This document shows, one piece after another, positions 34,635 through 46,471 of a stretch of DNA of 64,000 nucleotides; positions within the stretch are counted from its first letter, which is position 1; every line of letters starts with the position of its first letter. The notes under the pieces were generated by a model, which made no database searches, was not told the DNA's origin, and saw nothing but the letters and a program-made list of their open reading frames with translations. The stretch lies in the NCBI RefSeq assembly GCF_914767665.1, contig NC_059503.1:32240001-32304000 (forward strand). The letters are read 5' to 3'. Source of the DNA: Harmonia axyridis (Eukaryota; Arthropoda; Insecta; Coleoptera; Coccinellidae). The translations under genes and the position numbers were made by a program.

Positions 34635-35083
34635 TATATTTTATTTGCCAAATACGCCTTCCATCACCAATCACCATAGCGGAGCATGTAAGTTCATATC
34701 CCAAGCAGTGCCGATTTAACGAGAGATTTGCAGCCCACGACGCTATCTCTCGGGCGAGCAAAGAGTCATTACACACTCCCCTGCCAGTACCGACGACTCT
34801 CCAGAGGAGGAGGTCCGAAGGTATAATCGAGAAGATAGAAAGCGCAAGTAGGTTATGAGGACGGAAATCAAGGCTTGGCGTGCCATCACTGCCATCAGCA
34901 AACCGAAGCTTTGTAACATGTTGGTCGTTTGTGTCCCATCAAACCGGCTCCTAAACCATAAAGTTATATCCCAAGCTGTACCGATTCAACGTGAAACGCG
35001 TAGCCTACGTTGAACCAAGCAAACTTGTAATTTAAATATACACGCATATTCTATGGTTTTGATGAACTGAGCATCATAAAATT

Positions 35084-36230
35084 TTGTACATAGGACTATC
35101 AACCTATGAGGCCACTCTAAGAATATCTAGGGAAGGTACCGGCAATGAGGGAATTAGTAATAAGAGAGCCTGGTCCTCCTTGACTAATTATATACCATCA
35201 GCGAACCTTCCCAGTGATGGGATGATAAAGAAAATTACCATCGGAAAAATATTCATTACGATACTAAGTGGAAAAAAGGATTGGGAAAAGGAGTCCACAA
35301 TCCCAGTTCTTGAAAAGAATACCATCCAATGGTATAGAGATGGTTCCAAAACCACGACGGGGACTGGCGCTGGAGTATTCGGGGCTGGTACCAAATCCTC
35401 AATATCCAAATACTCCCAATAGAAAGATGTGTAGAAATCAACATAGCAAGAAACTATCGGAAATGTGACATAGCGATACATTCCGATGGTCAGGTTGCAA
35501 TTAAAGCACTGAGCTCACATACCATCGATTCTAAGATGGTATTGGAGTGCAGAAGAAAATGAAATGAAATGGGTAAGAATAACAGGGTCTTTTTAGTCTG
35601 GGTTCCCGGCAACTCGGGAATCAGAGGGAATGAGGAGGCCAACACACTTGTCAGAAAAGGAGCACAAACTCCTTTCATCGGCCCGGAACCTTTCTGTAGT
35701 GTAGACAAATGCACCTACAAGAAAGAGTTTCAGGAAAAGAAGGTAACGGAAAGAAAAAAACTCTGGCGGAATCTTCCTGGTCTGGATCAATCCAAAAAGT
35801 TTCTTCGAAACTTTGACTCTACAAGATCCAAGAAGTATCTGAATCTTAGTAAGAATATGCTACACCTCCCCACTGAATTCCTCACAGGGCATTGTCGCCT
35901 TAGGACAAACCTCACGAGAATGGGTCTAACAGAAAATGACGAGTGCAGATTATGTGGGGAGGAGGAAGAAACTCCGGATCACCTGGTGACGGAATGCCTC
36001 GCCATCGCTAGCCAATGCAAAACTTGCCTTGGACACGAAACTTATAGAAGTGAGGAATTAGCCTCCTTGAAGCCATCCCAGATATTGGAGTTCATCAGAA
36101 CTCTGGAACTGGAAGGCGAGCTGTAGATCACGTTATGGAGAGAATAGCTCTGATGGGGGGGCACAATAGACCATTAGGTCGCAATGAAATGTAACCTCCT
36201 TAATTAAATCTAAATCTAAATCAGTTTTAT
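35084..36230 (+). mobile_element. RNase-H LINE fragment (R1/LOA-like)
   Basis: The ORF2 C-terminal half is spread over several frames. At about 35330 it reads YRDGSKTTTGTGAGVFG (RNase H start with its Asp). At 35590-35640 it reads VWVPGNSGIRGNEEANTLV (RNase H end). At 35875-36000 it reads TGHCRLRTNL and ECRLCGEEEETPDHL. The 3' end is a run of AAATCTAAATCTA near 36208-36220. It is the same family as the copy at 23.0-23.6 kb. Frameshifts near 35422 and 35560 and an early stop show it is inactive. Confidence 0.82.
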
Positions 36231-36895
36231 AGTAACAGAAGTATTGGGAAATTTTTACGATATTCTTCTAGAATTTTGTATGGTTCTGGTTTTGCGATTA
36301 ACAAGCAATTTTTCACGAAGCTGAAAATTGTCAGTTTGCTCCCAAATGCAAATTTATATCACGATAGTATAAGCAGTTTTGAGATTATCATAAAACAAAA
36401 TTTACGGAACCTCTATTCGGGTTATGCCCATCAACGAACCTAACTGCAGCATTAGACATCCGAACCTACCATGAAAATTTACAGTTACAGCTTATTTTGT
36501 TCGGCGAGCAACTCAGAGAGTGTTGCTGAACAAAGCGCTATATTTCAATATACCACTGAAGGGCCCTATACTGATTAGGTTTTATATCGTTCGGCGTTTA
36601 GTAACCATGTAGTGGTCAAGCAAGTTTAATGCTAATAAAAGAGTAAATTTGAGGGAAAATAATATGATTTTCAGAGGAATTACCACAAGGATAAAAAAAA
36701 CTCAGAATTGATTTTTAGAAGGTACATTTCGAGTATGACATTAGTTGATAAAAGTGAGGATATACTGAAACCAGAAATGGAATAGAGCTATTAAAGACAT
36801 TTAATGATGAAACTAGAGATTTTCCGTTAGGAGGAGAGCACTTTGCAAGTTATATATTCTATTGATTAGTACCAACAACCAACGATATCTATATA

Positions 36896-37495
36896 CAGGG
36901 TGTTTCCTAAACATGCGGCAAAAATTCAGGGGGTTGTTCCTTGGACTATTCTAAGAATATTTTGTCCCTTGATGATTTTTGAAAAACCTCTTTGTTTCGA
37001 CGATACAGGGCGAACAACATTTTTCATATTTTTAAAATTAATAATAGTTTAAATAAAAATGCGTACCGCACTGTGTTTACTAAGTAGGTACAATTTATTT
37101 TTAAATTTGTTTAACAACATTCCAATTACTAAAAACGGCCAGTTTTTTTACTAAAAATTGCTAATACATCACAAAACGAATTCAAATGAAAACCGTGTTT
37201 AATCTGTATTCCTTTACCATCTGCACTTATCAATTTTTAGTCAAAAAACTGGCCGTTTTTAGTAATTGGAATGTTGTCAAACAAATTTAAAAATAAATTG
37301 TACCTACTTAGTAAACACAGTGCGGTACGCATTTTTATTTAAACTATTATTAATTTTAAAAATATGAAAAATGTTGTTCGCCCTGTATCTTCGAAACAAA
37401 GAGGTTTTTCAAAAATCATCCAAGGACAAAACATGCTTAAAATAGTCCAACGAACAACCCCCTGAATTTTTGCCGCATGTTTAGGAAACACCCTG
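36896..37495. mobile_element. 600-bp fold-back element, CAGGGTG ends
   Basis: The ends CAGGGTGTTTCCTAAACATG and its inverse are flanked by TA (36894-36895, 37496-37497). The arms are about 270 bp each and nearly identical, leaving only a short unpaired centre near 37170-37230. It is non-coding. The broken mariner begins 6 bp downstream. Confidence 0.85.
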
Positions 37496-37501
37496 TATTT
37501 A

Positions 37502-38790
37502 CCAGGTCAATTGAAAAGTCCCCGGTCTACCATACATACCATTTTTTTTTGGCAAAATTCGATTTTATTATTCAACATAGTTGCCTTCGAAGGCGATACA
37601 GCGATTATAGCGATCTTCCAACTTTTTGATACCATTTTTGTAGTACGATTTGTCTTTCGCTTCAAAATAGGCCTCAGTTTCGGCGATTACTTCTTTATTG
37701 GCGCTAATTTTCTCTCCAGCGAGCATTCTTTTGAGGTCTGAGAACAGGAATTAAAAAGTCGCTGGGGGCCAGATCTGGCGAATACGGTAGATGCAAAGCA
37801 ATTCGGAGAACAATTCATGCAATTTTGCCATTGTTTTCATTTATTTGTGACACAGCGCATTGTCTTGATGAAACAGCACCTTTTATTTCTTCAAATGGGG
37901 CCGTTTCTTAACGATTTTATCCTTTAAACGATTTAATAACGCTATACAATAATCGCTGCTGATGGTCTGGCCCTTTTGGAGGTAATCAATGAATATTATA
38001 CCTTGCGCATCCCAGAATACTGATGCCATAACCTTGCCAGCTGACTGTTGTGTTTTTCTTCGCTCTGGATTCGGTTCATCGTGGCAGTTCACTCAGCTGA
38101 CTATCGATTGGAATGCGGAGTGAAATGATGGAGCCATGTTTTATCCATTGTGACATATAGATGCAAAAATTCAGGTTTATTGAACTTAAACAGCTTTAAA
38201 CACTGCTCAGAATCATTAACACGTTGTTGCTTTTGATCGATTGTACGCTCGCGCGGCACTCATTTTGCACACAGCTTTCTCATACAAATATTCGTGAATG
38301 ATATGATGTACAGGTTCCGATGATATCTTCGCAATGTCTGATATCTCGATCAACTTCACTTTACGGTCATTCAAAATCATTTTATAATTTTTTTTTATTT
38401 TTTCGTCGGTGACAGCCTCTTTTGGGCGTCCACTGCGTCCGCCGTCTTCGGTGCTCATTTCCCTACGTTTAAACTTACCATACCAATCGATGATCGTTGA
38501 TTTTCCTAGTGCAGACCCCAGAAACTCTTCATCAAGCCAAGATTTAGCTTCAACTCTATTTTTTCCCTTGCAATATTTACAATATTTCATCAGCACACGA
38601 AATTCTTTTTTTTTAATCCTTTTTTTAAATAGCAGAAGAAGCTACAACGCAATATCTCACAAACTAATGATCGGACTGCTGCCAAATTTTGACACGTATC
38701 GTTTGAAGGTTGGTACTAACTAAAAATCATATGAATTTAATACTAACACCGCCATCTGTGCATCAGACCGGAGACTTTTCTATAGTTCTA
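37502..38790 (-). pseudogene. Mariner transposon with broken transposase
   Basis: The length of 1.29 kb and the TA-flanked imperfect inverted repeats sharing GAAAAGTCTCCGG-type cores are those of a full-length mariner. The minus strand begins with the HTH region (SWLDEEFLGSALGKSTI, then WYGKFKRREMSTEDGGRSGR), continues with GKVMASVFWDAQGIIFIDYL around the first catalytic Asp, and later FLFSDLKRMLAG and KSYYKNGIKKLEDRYNRCI. Stops and frameshifts occur, for example after NALCHK and in place of the SPDLAPSDF box, so it is dead. Marks of the DD34D group are clear; I do not assign a subfamily. Confidence 0.88.
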
Positions 38791-38923
38791 ATATATTTCA
38801 AAGATAATACGCAATCTCCAGTTCTTTCACCCTTATTCAGTCACTTTTTCAGTCTTACTCTTCCCCCTCAGATTTCAGCGTTCCTCGAATTCGATATGAG
38901 GTCGCCAGGTATCCCTTGAAAGC

Positions 38924-38956
38924 ATACACGATGCAATGATTCATTGCATCGTGTAT
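38924..38956. repeat. 33-bp palindrome
   Basis: Two 16-bp arms (ATACACGATGCAATGA and inverse) flank a single T. It lies just outside the mariner. Confidence 0.9.
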
Positions 38957-39166
38957 CGTAAAGACGAAATACATCATTGATTACTTCAAACAGTAATCTT
39001 AGCATAGATTATGTTCGACTCTTCTCTCAATTTGCCTAAAAACTTGTTTACTTCAAAATGTATGAAAATAATCTAATAATTACTGGGTACTATTTATAAC
39101 TATAGTTAACAGGTCAATATACTCTTATATTTGGAAAAGTGAATAATACTCATAGGCGCCGAGTAT

Positions 39167-39259
39167 CTAAAAAGTTGCAGCCCAGTTAGGATAGTCCATA
39201 AATTCTAAATCCTTATACTTTGGAATTTCCTTCGGTAGCATAGTGAGCAAACGCTTCTG
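39167..39259 (-). CDS. Possible terminal exon, unidentified
   Basis: A good acceptor (ATTTTCCCCAG) opens a frame of 30 codons ending in TAG at 39167-39169. The peptide includes LLTMLPKEIPKYKD and then EFMDYPNWAATF, which looks protein-like. A further minus-strand open stretch at about 39270-39470 (PLNNDILLLDPENDIYKN within it) could be another exon of the same gene, but no clean donor joins them. I do not recognise the family. Confidence 0.3.
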   Translation of the reverse strand, partial: QKRLLTMLPKEIPKYKDLEFMDYPNWAATF

Positions 39260-39711
39260 CTGGGGAAAATGAAGAAAAAACATGTGAGCATTCGAAGAAC
39301 TTCAACAAACACAATCAAATAGTTCAAGGATTGAAATATAGGAATAGTATCTTTCAACAGGCTAAAAACTTTTTTGCTCTTCTCAATTCTATTACAATTT
39401 TTGTAAATATCGTTTTCAGGATCAAGCAGCAGAATATCATTGTTTAATGGAATATATGTGCATTCCAGTAGGATTTGTAGAAGCACTTAATAATTTTCCC
39501 TCTACGCTAATGGTTCAATTATATTTGAGATCTATTAGATAAAAAAAATAAAAACATTTCATTAACAACTTTCTAAATGATCCTCTAAATGGGTTCAATC
39601 AGTTTATCGCACCAAACAAGACTTCAGATAAAGCGGATAAACAGACACACAATGATCATGCAGATTTTAGGTGCAGAAATGTTGAATTTGTGTTGTTGAC
39701 AAGGCCCTAAA

Positions 39712-41859
39712 ATGACGCCCAAATTGTATATGAACGAAGTAAGTCCTGCTGTTAGAGCAGTTTTGATGACAGCTAAAGCATTGAATATCACACTCGATCT
39801 CAAAGAGGTAAATTTCCAGGAAGGAGAACATTTATCTCCGAAATATTTGAAGGTAAGCTTCATACTTCGTAGAAAATGCTGAATGAACGTAACTAAACAA
39901 AAATCATCAAATATCTGAATGGACAGCAAAAACTGATTTCTGTTCCAAAGTTTATGTGATGAGTCCTTCCAGATCTCAAGCAAATAAATATTCTTATTGG
40001 GTGTTTTTTTTTCGAAACATTAAGTGGTAATCATTTCGAGAATATTGAAATTTCAAACTTCATCAGTAGAAGTTGTTATTGACTTTAATAATTTTTCAGT
40101 TGAATCCACAACACACAATTCCAACCTTAGATGACAAGGGCTTGATCATTTGGGACAGTCATGCAATTATAGCCTACCTGGTTGGAAAATATGGTGAACA
40201 TGATAGTTTTTATCCTAAGGATATTGAAAAAAGAGCTGTTGTAGATCAGAGGTTGCATTTTGATTCTGGGTTGATCTCTCATATTCTCAAGGAGATTATG
40301 GTAAGTATTTATATTTGAAAATTTATTAGTACTTAACTTAATCAAAATTATAATATCAAGAGGAGAAGGAATATTAGAGGGAACAAGGAAACATAATAAA
40401 TTGATGATGGAAATCTAGCAGTCCCAAGATATTCTATTCAGATGTAATCCGAAAAAAATAATAATAATACTGTTCAAGTCAACACTGTTCCATGAATATC
40501 ATTATCAACAACAGTGGTAGATTGACATTAGTCGATTATTATTTTGTGAACCCACAATAATGTAGTATAATGGTAATGTAAGGGTATATATGGGGGCGAA
40601 GTAAAAATAGTTCAAGAAATATAAAATTTGGAAATAACAAAACAAAATCACAACCTTGAACACTCTGATTTCACTGTTCACTGGTAGTTTCATCAGGTTA
40701 TGGGCCCAGAACTCATTAGTCAGTCAAGGCGAAGAGACTTGAATTGTAGCATGGTTAGAAAAAGTAAGCTATAGCTACTTGTATTTATCTACGATGAAAG
40801 TTATTGGCCTTGAAACTTAAAACGGAGTATCTAGAAGATTATTTCATAAAATTTTAAGAATTTAAAGAGCAATTCAAATCTGTCAGATCCAAATTAGAAG
40901 AAGTAGATAATAAAATTAACCACCTTCTATTGAGAGTAGTGGCTCTGAGTCTTTTGATAATATAATTACTAGGAATCACACAGGTAGTTTTCTGAGTATT
41001 CGTGAAAGGGAAACATTCCTATTCCAAAACGAAGAAGAGAAACATGTCTGCCCTAGAAGGTACACCAGTAACTTTTGCATCTTATGGAAATAATAAGTGG
41101 GCCAACAAGGGTGATAACAAAGACTAACAATTTGATGTTAGCTCAGGTTATTGATTTCCACTATTTTTATGATTTTGTATATTAGATGGAATAAATATAG
41201 TTATTATAAAAAATGTTACGTTTGTATCTGCGCATGCGCATACCACGGAAATCCATTGCATGTAAAGAGGCCGCATAAGAAAAATTTTTGACCTTATGTT
41301 GCAAATTCAAACCGTATTCTAATTTAAATAGACTTGAAAATTCAATTGAATAACTTTTTTGTTATTTATTCAAGTACTATTTCAAAGTAATTATTCATTT
41401 TATTTTTATCAATTTGACAGAAACAATAATTCAATTAATGTCAGTTGACTCGATAATAATAATGAACAAAAATCAATATATAAAAGAACACAACACTTCT
41501 GGGATGAGCTTTCAAATATTTCGTTTCAGAACCCAATAATATATGGAGCTTCAATGGATACATCCCATGATTTCTACGAGAAAACCATCCGTATCTACGA
41601 TTTGGTGGAAACTTTCCTCGTCGACAGTTGGATAGCTGGAAATTACCTCTCTATAGCTGATTTTAGTCTTATTGCTTCAATATCTACACTGAATATTATA
41701 ATACCGATAGACCCTTTGAAATATACTAGAATTGTACGTTGGTTACATAGATCAGAAAAAGAAACTTTTTATGATGCAAATAGGAAGGGGCTCGATAAAA
41801 TTCGCAATTGTATTCAATATGATTATGTCCAAGTACAAGACAGAATTTGTAAAGTTTGA
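39712..41859 (+). CDS. Glutathione S-transferase, epsilon-like
   Basis: Three exons join in phase 0: 39712-39852, 40100-40300 and 41530-41859, giving 223 residues, the usual cytosolic GST size. It should conjugate glutathione to electrophiles in the cytosol. The thioredoxin-like half has the N-terminal SPAVRAVLMTAKAL with candidate catalytic Ser-11, the cis-proline loop HTIPTLDD (Pro-55) and the glutathione-contacting DSHAI (66-70), followed by YLVGKYGEHDSFYPKD. The GEHLSP and NPQHTIPTLDD wording is that of insect epsilon/delta enzymes, closest to epsilon. The C-terminal helical half includes WIAGNYLSIADFSLIAS, the N-capping box. Donors are GTAAGC and GTAAGT; acceptors are TTTTTCAG and GTTTCAG. 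AATAAA follows the stop by 85 bp. A single intact copy is seen, although epsilon GSTs often cluster. Confidence 0.93.
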
Positions 41860-41943
41860 GAAAATCAAACCAGTTCGAATATATACCAGATACCTCACAC
41901 AACATGAAATGTAACACCCTGTTGTTTGTTACATTTTTAGATT

Positions 41944-41949
41944 AATAAA
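41944..41949 (+). terminator. Poly(A) signal of the GST gene
   Basis: AATAAA lies 85 bp after the GST stop codon, in AT-rich sequence. The position is typical for an insect cleavage signal. Confidence 0.55.
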
Positions 41950-42052
41950 AATGTATAAAAATAAGAAATAATTTCTTTTCTATTCTGTCTGCTATACCAC
42001 AAGTACCAAACATGTTTGGAAACAGCTCATTTTTAAAAAATGTAACAAACTA

Positions 42053-42316
42053 CAGGGTGTTTCATTCAAATCGATTGCCGCTAGACAATAAGTATTTTTG
42101 ATAATATTGTTAATTTAACTAATGAAGAAAGTTACGCGTTACTTTATGAGCACACACAAAACTATTGTATTTTTGTCCACCTTGTACCAATTGGAATAAA
42201 CATATGATACATTTTTGGAATCAGCTCAGCTAGAGTAATCTGAAAATTGAGACAAAATGGGGGTGTTCCCTTTAAAAAAATGACGGTGACGTCATTACTC
42301 GAAAGTAATTCACCCT
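42053..42316. mobile_element. 264-bp MITE, copy A
   Basis: CAGGGTGTTTCATT at the left and CACCCTG at the right form short inverted ends, both TA-flanked. The interior matches copy B about 1.5 kb away over most of its length, and similarity extends about 75 bp past the right end. Confidence 0.65.
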
Positions 42317-42391
42317 GTATATTAGATTATTAATTTAAAATACGGTAAATCAAAATCAAAAATTCACGTGTTTCAGGATTATTTCTTAATG

Positions 42392-43585
42392 AGATGAGCG
42401 ATACCGTGATTTCTAGATCACGTTGTAAAACGTGAACGTTACTTTATGATATCAGTGAAATTAAAGCGTGATGTGATCACTGTTTAGGTTGCTTGTTATT
42501 AATATTTGTATGAATGACCCAAACCTTAGTTCGTTTATCTTTGCAACTCGAATTGGTCACTCTTATCATTCAAAGCAAAGCAAAATTAATGAAAAATTAT
42601 AATGAAAACATCAATTTGTCTTACATTTTCAACTCTTTTCCTTATTTCAGCTTTAGTTAGGAACGTAACAGAAGGATATCGATTTTTCAAATGTTTCCTC
42701 AAATTTGAAGAGGTGGTTTTGAAAGGTACTTTCGACTTGCATAAATTTCAAGTAGAATAATTTACATCAACTTCTGTGAAGAAAACCCAAAGATTGCTGG
42801 TCTTTCCCCTGTTATTATTCTTTCGCCTATTATTATTATGTCTCTGACGTGTTTTCGTTTTCCTTTTTATAATACAGAGTACCATTTATTGCTTCGGTCG
42901 GCAACTTCAATATAGAAAGAATTTCTTTGGTATTGTTTGTCAAAGATAAGCATAAAATTAGAATTTTATTGCCACCACCAATCATGCAGTAATTCAGTAG
43001 TCATTATTATTTGTTTGTAGCAAGTATTTATTGTTTAACTAGTCCTACAAAAATACTTCCTAAAGCAGGCGAAGTTGCCTACGATGCTGGGATTGTCATA
43101 AAAATATGCAATTAATTATGTTAGTCAAAAAAGGTTCCGAAACAATGAAAACATCAGGCTGCCTTTATAATTTACGATTGCAACGGACGATGATATGCCC
43201 TGAAAAGATCTGTGAAATATTCAAACTGTGATCCCGCTCTGTGTTCGTTTTTCGGAACCGTGACTACCTGTGACATTCTGATATCAGTGATTAAATCACA
43301 GTTCGTGAAATATCGCTTATCTCTAGCCATGACATCCTAATATTGTTGTCTACACTCCCTCGAAGATTTATCTCATATCACAATGCCGACTTCAATAGTC
43401 GAATTCAATGTAGTGCATTCGCCATTTTGTTACTATTAGTTTTTTAGAGACGGTTCCTCTGACAGATGTTTGATTGGAAAATGGATAATTCCATTTACTT
43501 GGTTAACATATCAATTTAGTGATCATATTTTATTTTAATTGATGTATATGGATCCATATCAATTCTGATGATATCAGAAAATATA
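42392..43585. other. Non-coding stretch between the MITE copies
   Basis: I see no gene. Imperfect inverted motifs (GATGAGCGATA near 42392 and ATATCGCTTATC near 43310) may be the ends of a further decayed element, which I cannot establish. Confidence 0.3.
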
Positions 43586-43823
43586 CAGCGTGCCAAAAAA
43601 GTTTTGATAATATTGTTAATTTAACTAATAAAGAATGAAACGCGTTACTTTATGAGCACACACAAAACTATTGTATTTTTGTCCACCCTATACCAATTGG
43701 AATCAACATGTGATACATTTTTGGAATCAGCTCCGCTAGAGTAATCGGAAAATTGAGACAAAATGGGGGTGTTCTATTTGAAAAAATGAAGGTGACGTCA
43801 TTACTCGAAAGTAATTCACCCTG
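43586..43823. mobile_element. MITE copy B
   Basis: This is a direct repeat of copy A. Shared blocks include GATAATATTGTTAATTTAAC, GAGCACACACAAAACTATTG and GGTGACGTCATTACTCGAAA. The left end is altered (CAGCGTGCC) and the right end still reads CACCCTG. Confidence 0.65.
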
Positions 43824-44240
43824 TATATTAGAATATCATTTTAAAATACGGTAAATTAAAATCAAAAATCGACGTGTTTCAGAATTATTTCTTAAAATGG
43901 TCTGTTTAGCTAAAAATGAATTTGTTCGATACTTTACGGACACGCAGTATATATCTTCCATTATACCTTCCACTGAAATTGCTCGTAAAAAAATGCAAAA
44001 CGTAAACTTTTACCTCGAACCATACCAAAATTGGGTCAATTCAACAGATATACATATTACGTAGGTACCGGAAAAAGATACCATATAAAAAACGCATTAA
44101 TGAAGCTCCTGACGCCAAGTCAATGGAATTTTTTATAGAAATGGATGAGCTTAACTTTAAACTGTATTTCATATGAAAAATAAATAAATTGCAACAAAAA
44201 TTATACAATATGGAATAGATTACAATGTCTATTTAGAATA

Positions 44241-45145
44241 CGGTAGAGCGGTGTGACTTTGCCAACGGCGGTGACTTTGCCGAACTGCCTATAATATTTT
44301 GGGTTTCACTTTATTTTCGTAAAGTTGCCGACAGAAATCAAGAATCGGAACCTTTAACCACACTATATACATACATGTTGCAACCGTCGCAGTCCTCTGG
44401 CATACATCGAATGGTGTGCTACCGTTGCTACGGTATGTTATGTGATTGGGCAATTTTTTAACGTGTTTATAAAAGCGAAATAACTAAGGCCTTGTGCAGA
44501 AAATATGGCGAACGGTATTTTTTGCAGCTTATTCTACATTCATTTAGAGTATCGTTAAAAAAAACTGAAAACATTTGGTTCAGAGGATTTCGAAATTTCG
44601 GGAAATTTTTCTATTGTGGCCCTTTGGCGGAAGACATTGCCACATACCAAATTTGTTTCACCTGTTTTATTATGAGGCACAATTATGGATCGTCGATACA
44701 AAAAGAGGTAAGATGCAAGGAAATATAGTAATTATACGGAAAAAACACTAATCCGAGCAATCGATGCAGTTCGAAATGAAAAAATAGACAGCTTCCGAAG
44801 TGTACAACATTCCAAGAAGAACTCTTAGGAATAAAATTAACAAAAGATATATGAGCGAACCCGGAGGCATTATTGCACTAAAATATACCGCCAGCACTTC
44901 ATTAAATTGCCAAAAAACGCATTTTAAGGCATTGGCAAACTCGCGCCGATTTGCGGGCCACTTTGCCAAATTTTTAAAAATAAAAAGAAATAATTGTGCA
45001 CCTTTTCATCTGATTCTAACCACATCAGTCGACAGCTAAAATGTTCAAATTAAACATACTTTGCACAGGACTCATTTCACAAAAAAACGAAAAAGTTACA
45101 CCAAGAAAACTATAAAAAGTGGTGCAAAGTCACACCGCTCTACGG
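44241..45145 (+). mobile_element. Pogo-like element with HTH relic
   Basis: The ends CGGTAGAGCGGTGTGACTTT and the inverse (AAAGTCACACCGCTCTAC) are flanked by TA. Near 44730-44870 the plus strand encodes NYTEKTLIRAIDAVRNEK and, after a frameshift, YNIPRRTLRNKINKRY. This is the Psq-type helix-turn-helix that begins pogo-family transposases. The DDE domain is absent and the element is 905 bp, so it is a deleted, non-autonomous copy. Confidence 0.78.
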
Positions 45146-45506
45146 TACCTCAGTTGTATCAAATTTAAAGTTTAATTTTTCACATGCGATATGATAATTC
45201 CCCAGTAGCTATATCTACAGTCATACCTCATAGCTTTCACTAAAATTGGTTGTAATGTATCTCTACCAGACGTTCTACTAGTTTGTTTGTAGGCCGAACA
45301 TTTTCGAATTGAATATGGGTTGGAAAACACCATTACCTGATCAGAATCGATTCATTTCAGTCGCACGTTCCAATTTTTTCCGTTGGTAAATATTTACTCC
45401 ATCACTTTGAATATCGATAAATTGGAAAATAATTATTGTCCTCTATTACATCGTATCGTTGTTCTGTTAAGTTTGGTTTGTTATGATACTAAATATTTGT
45501 AAAATA

Positions 45507-46471
45507 CAGGGTGTTCCAAATTAAGTCGGCACCATAGCCAACTCCGTTATTATTGATGCTACGATGTCGATTAAATGGGCAAACTAGTAGCATTTTTAGT
45601 GGTCTTCTCGATGCCGAAAACAAAAAAAAATTGACAGTCGCGCTGTCATAATATTTCATAAAATTATATTTTTTTCAATATAACAACCTATATTTTTTCA
45701 TGCATCTCGATTCGTAATAACATTCTCAACAACAAAGCTCATTTGACTATTTTCGTAAAGGTGAAAATGAGACAGTTGTATTAATAGAAATCATTTATAA
45801 CAAACGGATTCGATAAAGCGCTATAAAATATCGAGTAAATGTTCAAAAACACCGCCTTCTTGTTGAACACATATTTGTGACCTTCTATTGACACTATTGA
45901 TTCACAAAATGAATACGGCTAGCGGAATGGCTTCAAGATGGAAATTATCATTTTGTATAAGTATATTAATACCAAATAGCTTAGTGGTATCAATTGAGTG
46001 GTGCCACATGATGATCACGGGTTACACGAGTTCACATCCCAGCGCATTTTTTTCTTTTTACTGTCTTATTTTGCTATTAGTAACAAAATATTGTCATAAG
46101 TTTGAGTACAAAAAATGGTTGTTTGTACAATCATGAGGTTTTATTCGCCGAAACAAATAAATTTTTCAACTAGTGAAAGAAATGAATATTTCAAAATAAG
46201 TCGCTCATTTTCCACTTCAGGAAGAAAGGTGATATGAGCTTTGTTGTTGAGAATCTTATTACGAATCGAAATGCATGAAAAAATATAGGGTGTTCCATTA
46301 AAAAAAAATATCATTTTATGCAATATTATGACAACGCGACTGTCAATTTTTTTTTTGTTTTCGGCATCGAGAAGACCACTAAAAATGCTACTAGTTTGCC
46401 CATTTAACCGACATCGTAGCATCAATAATAACGGAGTTGGCAATGATGCCGACTTAATTTGGAACACCCTG
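45507..46471. mobile_element. 965-bp fold-back element, CAGGGTG ends
   Basis: CAGGGTGTTCCAAATTAAGT at the left and the inverse at the right are TA-flanked. The arms match for roughly 280 bp, including CGATGCCGAAAAC and AACAACAAAGCTCAT with their inverses. The right arm carries an extra AGGGTGTTCCATT block. The centre (about 45790-46190) is unpaired and non-coding. Confidence 0.8.
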
